A stretch of DNA of 64,000 nucleotides, from NCBI RefSeq assembly GCF_018474015.1, contig NZ_JAHCSG010000004.1:248001-312000 (forward strand), in the 5' to 3' direction. Position numbers and translations under genes: made by a program. This document shows, piece by piece, positions 17,565 to 26,412 of this stretch; within the stretch, counting starts at the first letter, position 1, and each line of letters begins with the position of its first letter. The notes under the pieces were generated by a model. That model did no database searches and was not told the origin of the DNA. It worked only from the letters and a program-made list of their open reading frames with translations. The stretch comes from Williamsia sp. CHRR-6 (lineage in GTDB: Bacteria > Actinomycetota > Actinomycetes > Mycobacteriales > Mycobacteriaceae).

Positions 17565-18620
17565 TGCGATGGTCAGGTGTTGCGCCTCGGCCGCGATCTC
17601 GGCGCGCTGGCCGGCGGTGACGGCGGCCAGCTCGGTGACCGACACCCTGCCGTCGCCCGCCACCGTCCACGCACCCACCACCCGGCCATCGACCAGCACA
17701 TATCCGGGCTGACGGCCGTTGGGAGACTTCAACTTCTCGAACACGTCGTCGTCGATGACCCGCCGCCGATCAGCCTGCGACACCACGATGTTGTCGTAGG
17801 GGGCCAGCAGCCGCACGGGCGCGGGTTCGTCGCCGGCGGCCAGCTCCAGACCGTCGAGGTCGAACAGCTCCTCACCCTCGGGGCCAACGTAGGTGCACAA
17901 CTCCCAGTCCTGCTCCATCTTTCGCACCAGCGGCCCCAGACCGGTTCGACCGCACCACTTCTGGATACCCCCGATGGTTGCGGGCCCAAAGCCACGCAGG
18001 TACAGCCGAATCAGGTCGGCCAGCGCCTCCTCGCCGGTCACCGCAGGCTCCCCGGGCCCCACCCAGTCGTCGAACACCGCATACGTGGTGGCCCCGTGCC
18101 CGTCCCACAGTCCACGTGGCGGCACCTGTACCAACGGCACCGCGCAGCGCGCGACGCTCACCAGGGTCGACGGCGACTCGTCGGGCCACCGCGCCGCCAG
18201 GTGCTCACCGAGGTGCTTGGTGGACAACGGGTTGTCCCGCAGAGCTTCTCGGGCCATCTCGGCCACCGCCTGCGCCGAGGCCGCGACCAGCTTGCGGCTG
18301 TGCAGCGCCAACTCCCGGTCCAGGCTGGTCCGCGCCACCTCCCGCACCCACCGGGCGTCCTGGGTGTCCATCAGCCACACGGTGGCGCGCAGCAACGCCA
18401 TCCGCACCACCTCACGTTCGAGCATCAACGCGTCGAGGTCGGCCGGGTCGAAATCCTCGATGCGCGCGAACAGCCCGAAGAACGCCGCGCGCGGCTCCTG
18501 CGACTGCATGCCGACGGTGCGGTCGAGCACCTCGACGACGTCCTCGTCGATGCGCGTCAGAAGGTGCTGGCGGGCCAGCAGCGTACGGTTCCACTGCCCA
18601 CGTGTGATCTGGCTGCTCAT
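17547..18620 (-). CDS. Winged-helix HTH_42 protein, AlkZ/YcaQ-like DNA glycosylase family, in the jetD position
   Basis: About 357 residues of the HTH_42 superfamily, which includes AlkZ and YcaQ, glycosylases that unhook bulky or cross-linked bases. Near the N-terminus is VGMQSQEPRAAFFGL: QSQ (residues 39-41 from the ATG) sits where these enzymes carry their catalytic Gln-x-Gln/Asp motif. Tandem winged helices follow, then the C-terminal LLAPYDNIVVSQADRRRVI region. The ATG at 18620 is 4 bp from the jetC stop, so it is almost certainly cotranscribed with jetABC. No Toprim or DUF3322 motif of a JetD nuclease is visible. A glycosylase role in this locus is inference. Confidence 0.82.
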   Translation of the reverse strand: MSSQITRGQWNRTLLARQHLLTRIDEDVVEVLDRTVGMQSQEPRAAFFGLFARIEDFDPADLDALMLEREVVRMALLRATVWLMDTQDARWVREVARTSLDRELALHSRKLVAASAQAVAEMAREALRDNPLSTKHLGEHLAARWPDESPSTLVSVARCAVPLVQVPPRGLWDGHGATTYAVFDDWVGPGEPAVTGEEALADLIRLYLRGFGPATIGGIQKWCGRTGLGPLVRKMEQDWELCTYVGPEGEELFDLDGLELAAGDEPAPVRLLAPYDNIVVSQADRRRVIDDDVFEKLKSPNGRQPGYVLVDGRVVGAWTVAGDGRVSVTELAAVTAGQRAEIAAEAQHLTIAASTGW

Positions 18621-18623
18621 CAC

Positions 18624-21600
18624 CTATCGACCGGCGGATGCGCTTCGGGCATCGGCGATCTCACCGAAAGTGGCGGTCCGGGCGTCGGATCGGGCGCCGT
18701 CGGGGCCGACCCGTTTGTCCACCAGGATCACCTGCCCGATGAACGGCTCGACAATGCCCGCCATCCGGATCGGGGCAGCGATGATGAGCTGGAACCCGAA
18801 CTGTTCGAACGCCCGCAACGACTGCGAGGAGAACGTCTCGTCGGACTTGCTGAACGCCTCGTCGAGCATCAGCGGCGCGAACCCCGGCCGATGATCTTCT
18901 GGGCTGCTCAGCGAAAAGCTCAGCGCCGCAGCCAGACAGAACGCGACCAGCTTCTCCTGCTCGCCACCGGAGTTGGTGGCGGTGTTGCGGTAGGTATGCA
19001 CCGGCGGATCATCCACGCCCGCCCCACTGGGCATCTCCTTGCCGTAGAAGAAGTAGGAGTTGCGCACATCCAACACGTTGTCGCACCACCGTTTTCCCTC
19101 GGTGTCGGTGGCGGTCAGTTTCGCGATCAACGACTTGATCCGATAGAACTGTCGCGCCAGCACCGCACCGTCGCCCGCGCGGGCGGCCGGGGCGTCACGC
19201 ATCATCGAGTCGACGATCCGACCGAACTCCAGCGCCTCGTCGGTCGGGTTGTGCTGCACCGCGATCTGCAGATATGTCCCGGTGTTGAAGTCCACGCGAC
19301 GCAGGCCCGAGTTGACCTCGGCGATGCCCTGGCGGATGCGTTTGTTGGTGTCGCCGATCTCCTTGTACAGGTTGGACACCGAGTGGGAGATGTCGGTGGT
19401 GATCAACTGCCGGAACCGTTCTTGCGTCGAGGCCAGTCCATGCTCGACCAGGCTCTGGTGGATCGACACCAGATCGGCGGCACACTCGATGGTCGGTGTC
19501 AGGTTGTTCGCCGCCGCCGGCCACTCCCGCACGAAAGCCTCGGCGGCGCGCACCACCTTGTTCTCGGCGTTGTCGCGCACGGTGTTGGCTTCGGCCTGGA
19601 TCGACTCCAATGCATTGCGCAGATCCGAGCGCACCTCCCCATAGGTGCTCAGGGACAACTCTTTCCCGCCTTCGGCGAGCACCTGGGCCAACACCCCGCC
19701 CAGGTAATCGCGGTCGTCGTCGGACAACTCGTCGGTCTCGGTCGTCTGCTCCAGTTCGGCCAACCACCGGTCCCAGTCGGTGCCGATGTGACGCAACTGG
19801 TCGTTGATCGCCCCCACCCGGGCCACCGCCTCCCGCCAGTCGGCGCGGGCGATGTCGACCTGCTCTTCGAGTTCGGCCAGATCCACCCGGTTCTCCCGTA
19901 CCGCGTCGATGCGGCGGTTCAACTCGTCGGCGTCACGTCGCGACGACCACCAGTTCAGCTCCGTCCACGACCCGTACGCCGCCAACGCCTCGGCCGCCTT
20001 TGCGCGCTCCCGGTTGTCCTCCAACAGGTCTCGCATGTCCTGGGAGGCCTGGCGGGCCTCGTCGAAGCGGGTCTGCAGACCCACCAACGACTCCTCCAAC
20101 GCGGCCCGTTTCCCATCGGTGTTGGACCCGAAGATCCAGTGGGTGCGGTCATCGACCCGCCGCCGATCGTCCTTGCGGTAGCGATCGCGACCGGCTTTCA
20201 CCAGACCCTGCGGGGTGACTGCGAGATCGTGGCGTTCGAGCTCGATGGCGTTGTCGACGCACAGGTGCTCGGCCGAACGTGCCACCACCCCGGCCAGCCA
20301 TGCCCCGGCCGGGTGATCACGCGCCACCGACAGTTTCTCGGCCAGCGACCCCGGCACCGGCGTTGCGACATCGGGCGCGTGGTCGGGGTACACGCGAAAC
20401 TCCAGCACCCCACCGAGGTTGGTGGCGTTGACGAACTCATTGACCCGCTGCCGATGCTGCTCGGGCACCAACAGTGTCATGCCCAGCCCACGTAGCACCC
20501 GTTCGGCGGCACCAGCCCACACGGCGCGATGCGGTTCGGCCACCTCGATCAGCTCGGCGGCGAACGGCAACTCCGCGGCGGGCACGCCGGTGGCGGTGGC
20601 GATCGCGTCGCGCTGGGCCAATGACTCGCGCGGCAGCAACGATCGCCGGGTGGTCAGGGTGGCCAATTCCTCCACCACAGCGTCGTATTCGCGACGTGCA
20701 TCGGTCTCGGCGGAGAACACCGCATGCGCGCGACCCGACAGCGACGCTGCCGATTCCTTGGCCGCGCGGGCGATCGATGGCGCCCGGTCCCGCAATGCCG
20801 CGAACTCCTCCTGCGACTCCGGGGTCTTCTCACCCAGGCGAGCCACCACCGCGGCATAGCGCTCGTAGGCACGGTTACGGGCGGTCACCTGTTGCTCGAA
20901 CGACTTGAGTTCGCTTTCCAAAGCCGTCAACTCACCTTTGTCGACGGTCAGCTGATCCCGCAGGGAGGTGTGACGGTCCTCGCGCTCGTCGGCGATGTTC
21001 TCCCAGGTGACCACCTCGTTGTCCAGTGCGGTGCGCTGGTCCTCGATCTCGTCGAGTTTGGCCTGTAGCAACGACACCCGGTGTTCGCGCATGAACGCCC
21101 GCATCGGTGGGCCCAGCAGCTCACCTGCCCGTGTGGTGGATTCCTCTGCGCCACAATAGGTCTCCCACGCCTCGGGGATGGGCCGCAGCACCTTCTCCTG
21201 CGCATGGGCTCGGGCCGCGGCCTGATACGCCTCGTCGAGCTGGGTGAAGTTCTCCACCAGTCGTTGCGCTTTGGCGTAGGTGTCGGGGCGATCCAGCATG
21301 TAGGTACGGATGAACAGGTTGAGGTCGCCGACGTTCTTCATCGCCTTGGCCTTGCCCATCAGCGACAGTGCGGCGGTGGAGCTGCCGATACCGACGCGCC
21401 GACGCAGCGCCTCGGAGTAGGCACTCTGCACGTCGAAGCACGCCACCTCGGGGTGGCGGCTGCGGTAGGCGCGGATGTCGAAACCGCTTGCAGCCCATTC
21501 GTTGAGATGCAGCAGGCTCACCTCGCCCGGATGCAGCTGGTACCACGAGCGCAGGCTGGAGCCGTCGTTGCCCGAGCCGGGGAACCACTTGAGCGCGACC

Positions 21601-22022
21601 GCGGTGGTCACCGAGCCGGCCCCGTTGTCGTAGGTGGCCGCGATCGCCGACCAGGTGGCCCCGGTTCCCCGCAGATATTGCACCTGGGATTGGTTGTGTT
21701 CGTCGTCGTTCTCCGCCCACGCACCGCGCACATAGTCGGCCATCGACCGGGCCGCACGCTTGGCGCCCTTGGCTGTCATGTCCGCCGAGGCGTTGAAGAC
21801 CTGATCGTAGGTGGGCAGCAGCACCACCGAGTGGCCGTCCATCAGCGATGACTTGCCCGAGCCCGACGGGCCGGTCAGCAGCACGCCGCGCTCGTCGATG
21901 GGAAAGTCCTTGTAGCCGTGAAAGGTTCCCCAGTTGACCAGCTGGATGCGGGTGAGTCGGAACTGGCCGATGTTGATCGCCCTGGTGGACTCGGCGGCGC
22001 GTTCGACGACGGTGTCGGTCAT
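18624..22022 (-). CDS. jetC: JetC/MksB-type SMC-like ATPase
   Basis: 1132 residues of an SbcC/MukB-like ATPase. Walker A is GPSGSGKSS at residues 51-59; the ABC signature NSGGEQEKLVAFCLAAAL lies near residue 1015 and Walker B (LMLDEAFSKSD) near 1055. Long coiled coils (roughly 270-430 and 600-900) flank a central hinge-like region, with no zinc-hook CxxC. In Wadjet/MksBEFG systems this subunit extrudes DNA loops and recognises small circular plasmids. It overlaps jetB by four bases (ATGA) and is followed by the HTH_42 gene rather than jetD. Confidence 0.93.
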   Translation of the reverse strand: MTDTVVERAAESTRAINIGQFRLTRIQLVNWGTFHGYKDFPIDERGVLLTGPSGSGKSSLMDGHSVVLLPTYDQVFNASADMTAKGAKRAARSMADYVRGAWAENDDEHNQSQVQYLRGTGATWSAIAATYDNGAGSVTTAVALKWFPGSGNDGSSLRSWYQLHPGEVSLLHLNEWAASGFDIRAYRSRHPEVACFDVQSAYSEALRRRVGIGSSTAALSLMGKAKAMKNVGDLNLFIRTYMLDRPDTYAKAQRLVENFTQLDEAYQAAARAHAQEKVLRPIPEAWETYCGAEESTTRAGELLGPPMRAFMREHRVSLLQAKLDEIEDQRTALDNEVVTWENIADEREDRHTSLRDQLTVDKGELTALESELKSFEQQVTARNRAYERYAAVVARLGEKTPESQEEFAALRDRAPSIARAAKESAASLSGRAHAVFSAETDARREYDAVVEELATLTTRRSLLPRESLAQRDAIATATGVPAAELPFAAELIEVAEPHRAVWAGAAERVLRGLGMTLLVPEQHRQRVNEFVNATNLGGVLEFRVYPDHAPDVATPVPGSLAEKLSVARDHPAGAWLAGVVARSAEHLCVDNAIELERHDLAVTPQGLVKAGRDRYRKDDRRRVDDRTHWIFGSNTDGKRAALEESLVGLQTRFDEARQASQDMRDLLEDNRERAKAAEALAAYGSWTELNWWSSRRDADELNRRIDAVRENRVDLAELEEQVDIARADWREAVARVGAINDQLRHIGTDWDRWLAELEQTTETDELSDDDRDYLGGVLAQVLAEGGKELSLSTYGEVRSDLRNALESIQAEANTVRDNAENKVVRAAEAFVREWPAAANNLTPTIECAADLVSIHQSLVEHGLASTQERFRQLITTDISHSVSNLYKEIGDTNKRIRQGIAEVNSGLRRVDFNTGTYLQIAVQHNPTDEALEFGRIVDSMMRDAPAARAGDGAVLARQFYRIKSLIAKLTATDTEGKRWCDNVLDVRNSYFFYGKEMPSGAGVDDPPVHTYRNTATNSGGEQEKLVAFCLAAALSFSLSSPEDHRPGFAPLMLDEAFSKSDETFSSQSLRAFEQFGFQLIIAAPIRMAGIVEPFIGQVILVDKRVGPDGARSDARTATFGEIADARSASAGR

Positions 22023-22882
22023 GGCGTCTCCTCGTCGGCGGCGAGCGGGGTAGATACGTTGGCGGTAGGCGCGTCGGTGGTAGGTACGTCGGTGGCAGAT
22101 GCGTCGGTGGCAGATGCGTCGCGGTCGTCGAGCTCGGCCAGATCGCCGCCGGCACCGGAGAGTTCGCGGTAGGCGGCGGTGTATGCCTCCACCTGCTCGG
22201 GAGTCAGCAGCGAGACGATCACCCCGTGGATCAGGTAGCGGTCGGTGCCGGCCACGGCCCGGATGATCTTACGGTTCTCCAACACGTTGATCGCGGCCTC
22301 GATCCGGCGGACGAAACCGGCCTCGTCGGTGTCGCGGCTGGGCTTGTAGGTGAGCATGTGGTCGATCATCTCGGTCCGCTCCACGGTGGCCGACTCGTCG
22401 ATGCTGGTGAGGAACTTCTGTCGGAGATACAACGCCAACACCGAGGCTGCGAGGGTCAAGGTGGAGGCGCGCAGGATGTTTCGTTGCCGCGGATCGGTGT
22501 CGGTCACCTGACGGGTGAAGGCGTAGCGGTATTCGGTGTTGATCTCCAACAGCAGGTTCAGTTCACTGAGCCGCGACCGGATGATCGCCTCGTTGGCCTC
22601 GATGGCCCGCCAGTTACGCGATTTGGAGCTTACGTGGGCGGCGGCGATCAGCTCCTGCAGCGCGTAGCACACCGGCGCGGGCAGCTCCGAGGTGTCACCG
22701 GCGAACCGCGGTGCCACCCGGGCTTCGCTGATCTCACCCGGCGGACCGCCCGACCCGTCGAAACTGAAGTGCGACAGGTCGACCGACGGTTCGGAGTAGG
22801 CCTGCGGGGTGTCGGCGAACAGGTCGTCACCGGTGTCGGCGGGGCTGTCTGCGGGGGTGTCGGTGTCGCCGCCGGTGCTCAT
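22019..22882 (-). CDS. jetB: JetB/MksE-type (DUF4194) condensin accessory subunit
   Basis: 287 residues. The central DUF4194 winged-helix part (residues ~50-240) shows VCYALQELIAAAHVSS, LRQKFLTSIDES and the loop EMIDHMLTYKPSRDTDEAGF. Both ends are acidic and disordered; the C-terminal tail holds an Ala-Thr-Asp pentapeptide array (22053-22121). By analogy with MukE it bridges the kleisin (JetA) and the ATPase heads. Start and stop both overlap neighbours by ATGA, so jetA-jetB-jetC form one translationally coupled unit. Confidence 0.9.
   Translation of the reverse strand: MSTGGDTDTPADSPADTGDDLFADTPQAYSEPSVDLSHFSFDGSGGPPGEISEARVAPRFAGDTSELPAPVCYALQELIAAAHVSSKSRNWRAIEANEAIIRSRLSELNLLLEINTEYRYAFTRQVTDTDPRQRNILRASTLTLAASVLALYLRQKFLTSIDESATVERTEMIDHMLTYKPSRDTDEAGFVRRIEAAINVLENRKIIRAVAGTDRYLIHGVIVSLLTPEQVEAYTAAYRELSGAGGDLAELDDRDASATDASATDVPTTDAPTANVSTPLAADEETP
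22053..22121. repeat. 15-bp tandem repeats in the 3' part of jetB
   Basis: Four units and one partial unit (GAT[A/G]CGT[C/T]GG[T/C]GG[C/T]A-like) encode an ASATD/PTTD-type pentapeptide array in the disordered JetB tail. In frame, so length changes would be tolerated. Confidence 0.75.
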
Positions 22883-24429
22883 CCTCGGACCCCTTTCACG
22901 TCGTCGAGCAGGTGCATTGCCGGCGCCTCTACGACCGGCGGGGGTGCGGGCAGCGGCGCGGTGAACGTCATGGCCGGGATGTGGATGTCGCGGATGCCGC
23001 GCGCGGTGTGCGCGGGCACCACCGCGCGCGCCAGGCCCACATCGACCGTCCCGTGGCGTTGCGCAAGCGACCAGATGCCGACGATGTCGCCGACGCGCGG
23101 CGCGGGCAGACCGGCCAACACCGCAGGCAGATCGGCGGGCCCGCGGGCCACCGCCTCATTGACCGCCTCGGTCAGCACCTGCCAGTCGATGGTCTCCGAT
23201 CCGACGAGTTCGGCGGGGTCGATGGCGATCTCACCGACGGTCACCTCCACCCCGTCGGGCACCTCCACCACCCCGTCGTGCATCGACAGTGCGCCCACCG
23301 AGGACGAGTCCACCCCGGCCATCGGCACCTCGATGCCCATGTCCCGGCCGGCCGACGCAGCTTCGAACGCGGCCGCCGCGGCACGCTGAGCCACCGAGAT
23401 CTGTTCGCGCAGTGCGCGATAGTGCAGGAAGTCGCCGCCCTTGACGAAGGTGTTGATGCGGCGATAGACCTGCCCGCGGATCTCGTCGACCCGCTGCACC
23501 TCGTCCCACATCCGATCGATGAACCGCGCCAACGTGTCTGCGATGTCAGCCGGTAGATCGGGCAGCCCGGTGAGGATGTCGTCGATATGGCGTTCGAGGG
23601 TCTCGCGCATCCGGTGATCCGACATCAGCAGATAGAACGCATCGAACGCGGTTCCCTCCGCCGACTTCCCAAGCTCGTCGTGTCCGTCGAACATCCGGTT
23701 GAGCGCCTCGGCGTAGGCACCGGCGTGATCGTCGAGGCCGCCGGTGAGCAGCGCACGGGAGTTGGAGCGCAACTTCTCCCCGTATCCGATGATGTCGGCG
23801 GGCATCCGTTCAGCCAGCGAGGTGACCATCCGCAGATCGTCGTAAAGGCGACGGGCGTCGACGGTCGGTAGGGCCCCGGAGGACAGGGCGGCGCGCCGTG
23901 CCGTCAGCTCGGCGATCTTGGCGTCGATGTCGCGGATGTGTTCGCCGGGATCCGGGTTGATGGTGACCGCGATGTTGGACAGGCGGCCGATGACCAATTC
24001 CATCGCGGTCTCGGTGGCCACCGAGCGATCGTGGCGGACGGCCTGCACCTGGGCCAGCGCCGTGGTGGCCCCCCGGGTGAGCTGGTAGCGCTCGAGGTGA
24101 CGTTGCTCGTCGAGCGTGCGGGCCACGAACCCGTCACGCACCCATCGATCCAGCAGCTCCTCGGCGGTGGGAACCGCGACCCCACGATCGCTCCAGTGCG
24201 AGGCCAATGTCTCGATGTCGTGTGCGATGCCCGCAGCCAGGTGGTCGCCGTCGACCTGACCGTCGGACAGCCGCGCCGCCATCATCGCCAGGTAGACCAT
24301 CGCGCTACGGGACCGCAGCAGCCGCAGGGTGACGTCGGCGTCGGCGTTCTCGGTGAACGCCGCGTAGAGCGCGGCAGCGTCCGAACGGGCCAGGCTCACG
24401 CGCGGATCGGCGGACCGGTGGCTGCTCAC
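22879..24429 (-). CDS. jetA: JetA/MksF-type (DUF3375) kleisin-like subunit
   Basis: About 516 residues, matching the DUF3375 family: an N-terminal winged helix (ARSDAAALYAAF ... AEELLDRWVRDGFVAR), a helical middle (residues ~150-370) and a C-terminal winged helix ending LPAPPPVVEAPAMHLLDDV. It is the MukF-like subunit of Wadjet. I took the GTG at 24429; a TTG at 24468 is also in frame. It leads the operon; the 185 bp upstream carry a promoter pointing the other way. Confidence 0.88.
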   Translation of the reverse strand: MSSHRSADPRVSLARSDAAALYAAFTENADADVTLRLLRSRSAMVYLAMMAARLSDGQVDGDHLAAGIAHDIETLASHWSDRGVAVPTAEELLDRWVRDGFVARTLDEQRHLERYQLTRGATTALAQVQAVRHDRSVATETAMELVIGRLSNIAVTINPDPGEHIRDIDAKIAELTARRAALSSGALPTVDARRLYDDLRMVTSLAERMPADIIGYGEKLRSNSRALLTGGLDDHAGAYAEALNRMFDGHDELGKSAEGTAFDAFYLLMSDHRMRETLERHIDDILTGLPDLPADIADTLARFIDRMWDEVQRVDEIRGQVYRRINTFVKGGDFLHYRALREQISVAQRAAAAAFEAASAGRDMGIEVPMAGVDSSSVGALSMHDGVVEVPDGVEVTVGEIAIDPAELVGSETIDWQVLTEAVNEAVARGPADLPAVLAGLPAPRVGDIVGIWSLAQRHGTVDVGLARAVVPAHTARGIRDIHIPAMTFTAPLPAPPPVVEAPAMHLLDDVKGVRG

Positions 24430-24501
24430 TCGGGAAAGGATAGAGGGACGCGGTGAGGGTGGACGCAATCGAACCGAAACCCACTCCCGTCGTGCAACGA
24501 C

Positions 24502-24563
24502 TTGTGGTTACCGCATCGTGACCTTATGCTCGGGTGACTGGCCGGGCTTGTGATTGCTATCAC
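24502..24563 (+). promoter_or_regulatory. Promoter with downstream inverted repeat for a small membrane protein
   Basis: TTGTGG (24502-24507) and TATGCT (24525-24530) are separated by exactly 17 bp, a good sigma-70-type pair. About 20 bp further is a perfect inverted repeat, GTGAT TGCT ATCAC (24550-24563), positioned like an operator in the early transcribed region. The leader to the ATG at 24615 would be about 78 bases. Confidence 0.5.
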
Positions 24564-24614
24564 GCGATCAACTGGAATGACCACGACCGGCATGACGACG
24601 AGAAGGAGAAGGCG

Positions 24615-24785
24615 ATGGCAACGCACTCGCATCCGGACCTCTTCACCTCCGTCGCCGCCACCCCCCTCACGCGCCGGACGGGGATCGAGACCGAGCTGCA
24701 CCTCGACATCCGTCGCCGCTGCATCGGCATCTCGGTCAGCATCATCGCGCTGGTCTCGGTCCTGATGCTGCTCTGGCTGGTCTGA
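24615..24785 (+). CDS. Small single-pass membrane protein, unknown
   Basis: 56 residues: a polar, His/Thr-rich N-terminus (MATHSHPDLFTSVAATPLT) and one membrane helix at the very end (about residues 36-56, CIGISVSIIALVSVLMLLWL). An AGGAGAAGG ribosome site lies 5 bases upstream of the ATG. It is flanked by a good promoter and by sodA on the same strand. I do not recognise the family. Confidence 0.6.
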   Translation: MATHSHPDLFTSVAATPLTRRTGIETELHLDIRRRCIGISVSIIALVSVLMLLWLV

Positions 24786-24848
24786 ATCCACCCCTGACGA
24801 TCTCTTTGCCCCGTCGGCGTTGAGTTGCCGAGGGCGACCTCGCTGCGG

Positions 24849-24882
24849 TTGACACCTGCGCGCGTCATGTTGTTGCCAACAT
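24849..24882 (+). promoter_or_regulatory. -35-like hexamer and palindrome upstream of sodA
   Basis: A perfect TTGACA (24849-24854) is followed 12 bases later by the inverted repeat ATGTTG TTGC CAACAT (24867-24882). No convincing -10 is visible at the right spacing. The palindrome lies where a repressor of the sodA promoter would bind, about 77 bp before the GTG start. Confidence 0.4.
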
Positions 24883-24958
24883 CGCAGTAGGTGCGTAAGT
24901 CTGGAGTCTGCACACACGCAGATCGCAGACGGGCCGAAAACCCGAGGAGAGGAACATC

Positions 24959-25588
24959 GTGTCTGACTACACCTTGCCGGATCTCGACTACGACTACGCG
25001 GCCCTGGAGCCGCACATCTCCGGCAGGATCATGGAGCTGCACCACAGCAAGCACCACGCCACCTACGTCAAGGGCGTGAACACGGCACTCGAAAAGCTCG
25101 CTGCCGCACGGGAAGACGGCACCATCGCCGACAAGGTCTTCGGGCTCTCGGCCAACCTCGCCTTCCACCTCGGTGGCCACACCAACCACTCCATCTTCTG
25201 GAAGAACCTGTCTCCCAACGGTGGCGACAAGCCCGAGGGTGAGCTCGCAGCCGCCATCGACGACCAGTTCGGTGGCTTCGACAAGTTCCAGGCGCACTTC
25301 ACCGCAGCGGCCACCACGTTGCAGGGCAGCGGCTGGGCCATCCTCGGATACGACACCATCGAGGGCAAGCTGGTCATCCAGCAGCTCACCGACCAGCACG
25401 GCAACACCTCGGTGGGCCTGGTGCCCATCGTGATGCTCGACATGTGGGAGCACGCCTTCTACCTCGACTACCAGAACGTCAAGCCGGACTACGTCAAGGC
25501 GTGGTGGAACGTGGTCAACTGGGCCGACGCCGCAGCCCGGTTCGCCACCGCCACCAGCCAGGGCAAGGGCCTCATCGTCCCCGCCTGA
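24959..25588 (+). CDS. sodA: Superoxide dismutase (Fe/Mn family)
   Basis: 209 residues. Dismutes superoxide to peroxide and oxygen. Metal ligands are visible: His28 in [13 protein letters not shown], His in [11 protein letters not shown], and the Asp and His of [23 protein letters not shown] at 24959 with the strong GGAGAGGAA ribosome site gives the usual [12 protein letters not shown] start. There is no signal peptide; the mycobacterial homologue is exported without one. Fe versus Mn preference cannot be settled by eye. A strong GC hairpin follows the stop. Confidence 0.97.
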   Translation: MSDYTLPDLDYDYAALEPHISGRIMELHHSKHHATYVKGVNTALEKLAAAREDGTIADKVFGLSANLAFHLGGHTNHSIFWKNLSPNGGDKPEGELAAAIDDQFGGFDKFQAHFTAAATTLQGSGWAILGYDTIEGKLVIQQLTDQHGNTSVGLVPIVMLDMWEHAFYLDYQNVKPDYVKAWWNVVNWADAAARFATATSQGKGLIVPA

Positions 25589-25607
25589 TCGTTCGCGAAC
25601 CACCCTC

Positions 25608-25642
25608 ACGGCCCGGGAGTCCAGCAGGACCACCCGGGCCGT
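25608..25642 (+). terminator. Strong hairpin terminator after sodA
   Basis: ACGGCCCGGG (25608-25617) pairs with CCCGGGCCGT (25633-25642); the loop itself holds a second stem, GTCC/GGAC. It starts 19 bases past the sodA stop. There is no T-run, as is common in actinobacteria. Confidence 0.7.
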
Positions 25643-25742
25643 CGGCGTATTCGGCCGACCGTGTTCGTAACACGGGCGCAACGCCGCCGTTTAGCACTCC
25701 ACTCCCCTTGTGTGCCAGCGCTATTGGCGGGCACAGTGAGCT

Positions 25743-26288
25743 ATGGAATACATGGACGACCCGGCGCGCACCACCACGGCGATCGGACTGACCCCGTTCC
25801 ATCGCGACGGCGAACTACGGGGCATGCTCATCTCAGGTCGCTGGCCCGAGACCACCCTGGAATGGACACAGACACTGGTCGCATCCGTGCGAATTGCGTG
25901 TCGCCCTGGGTTCTTGCGGTCGACCACCGTGTTCGGGGTGGTGGAGGATCGCCCCGACAACTGCGCCGCCGACACCGTCGGCATGATGCTGTCGGTGGGT
26001 GCGGTGATCGACCCCGACTTCATCGACCGGGCCGCGCGTCTGAGCAGCCCGCCGGCGCTGGTGATGCTGCACCCGCCGTCGCACACCCGAGCGTCGCTGC
26101 CCGAATGCTCCGAGGTCGCCTCCGGGTGCGTCCTGCTGCCGGGTGTTCCCGAGCTGGGCCTCGATCACCGCGCGGGCTGGGCCGAGGCCGAGGCCGACGG
26201 CACCGTGGTCACGCTGCGCAACCAGATCGGCGTCGACCCCAACGCCGATCCCGACACCGCGGTGCTGGCCATGCTGCTGGCCGCCTGA
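25743..26288 (+). CDS. Conserved hypothetical protein
   Basis: 181 residues, acidic, no membrane helix or signal. The segments TPFHRDGELRGMLISGRWPE, RPDNCAADTVGMMLSVG and a closing DPDTAVLAMLLAA are the most protein-like parts; codon use is typical of the neighbours. I do not recognise a family. The start could be the ATG at 25743 or at 25752. A GTGTT CGT AACAC inverted repeat lies upstream at 25661-25673. Confidence 0.55.
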   Translation: MEYMDDPARTTTAIGLTPFHRDGELRGMLISGRWPETTLEWTQTLVASVRIACRPGFLRSTTVFGVVEDRPDNCAADTVGMMLSVGAVIDPDFIDRAARLSSPPALVMLHPPSHTRASLPECSEVASGCVLLPGVPELGLDHRAGWAEAEADGTVVTLRNQIGVDPNADPDTAVLAMLLAA

Positions 26289-26412
26289 TCCCGCGGGCGT
26301 ACGCAACGGTTTCCTCCGGGCACCCGAACTCTCCAAAAAGGGGCTCCGAACAGGGCTTTTGTGGGTCCATGAACTGTTGCGCAGAAACGCACGCGTGGCT
26401 AGCGTCGGTCGC

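Noticed and set aside
17547-18620. The HTH_42 gene as an unrecognised JetD
   Set aside because: Its sequence fits the AlkZ/YcaQ-like winged-helix family (QSQ motif, LLAPYDNIV), and no Toprim acidic motif is visible.
17577-20495. A 972-codon open frame on the plus strand
   Set aside because: It is antisense to jetC and the HTH_42 gene, whose products have clear motifs; long antisense frames are usual in high-GC DNA.
26289-26412. A manganese (yybP-ykoY) riboswitch before the GDT1-type gene
   Set aside because: I looked for its conserved loops and could not find them in this short gap.
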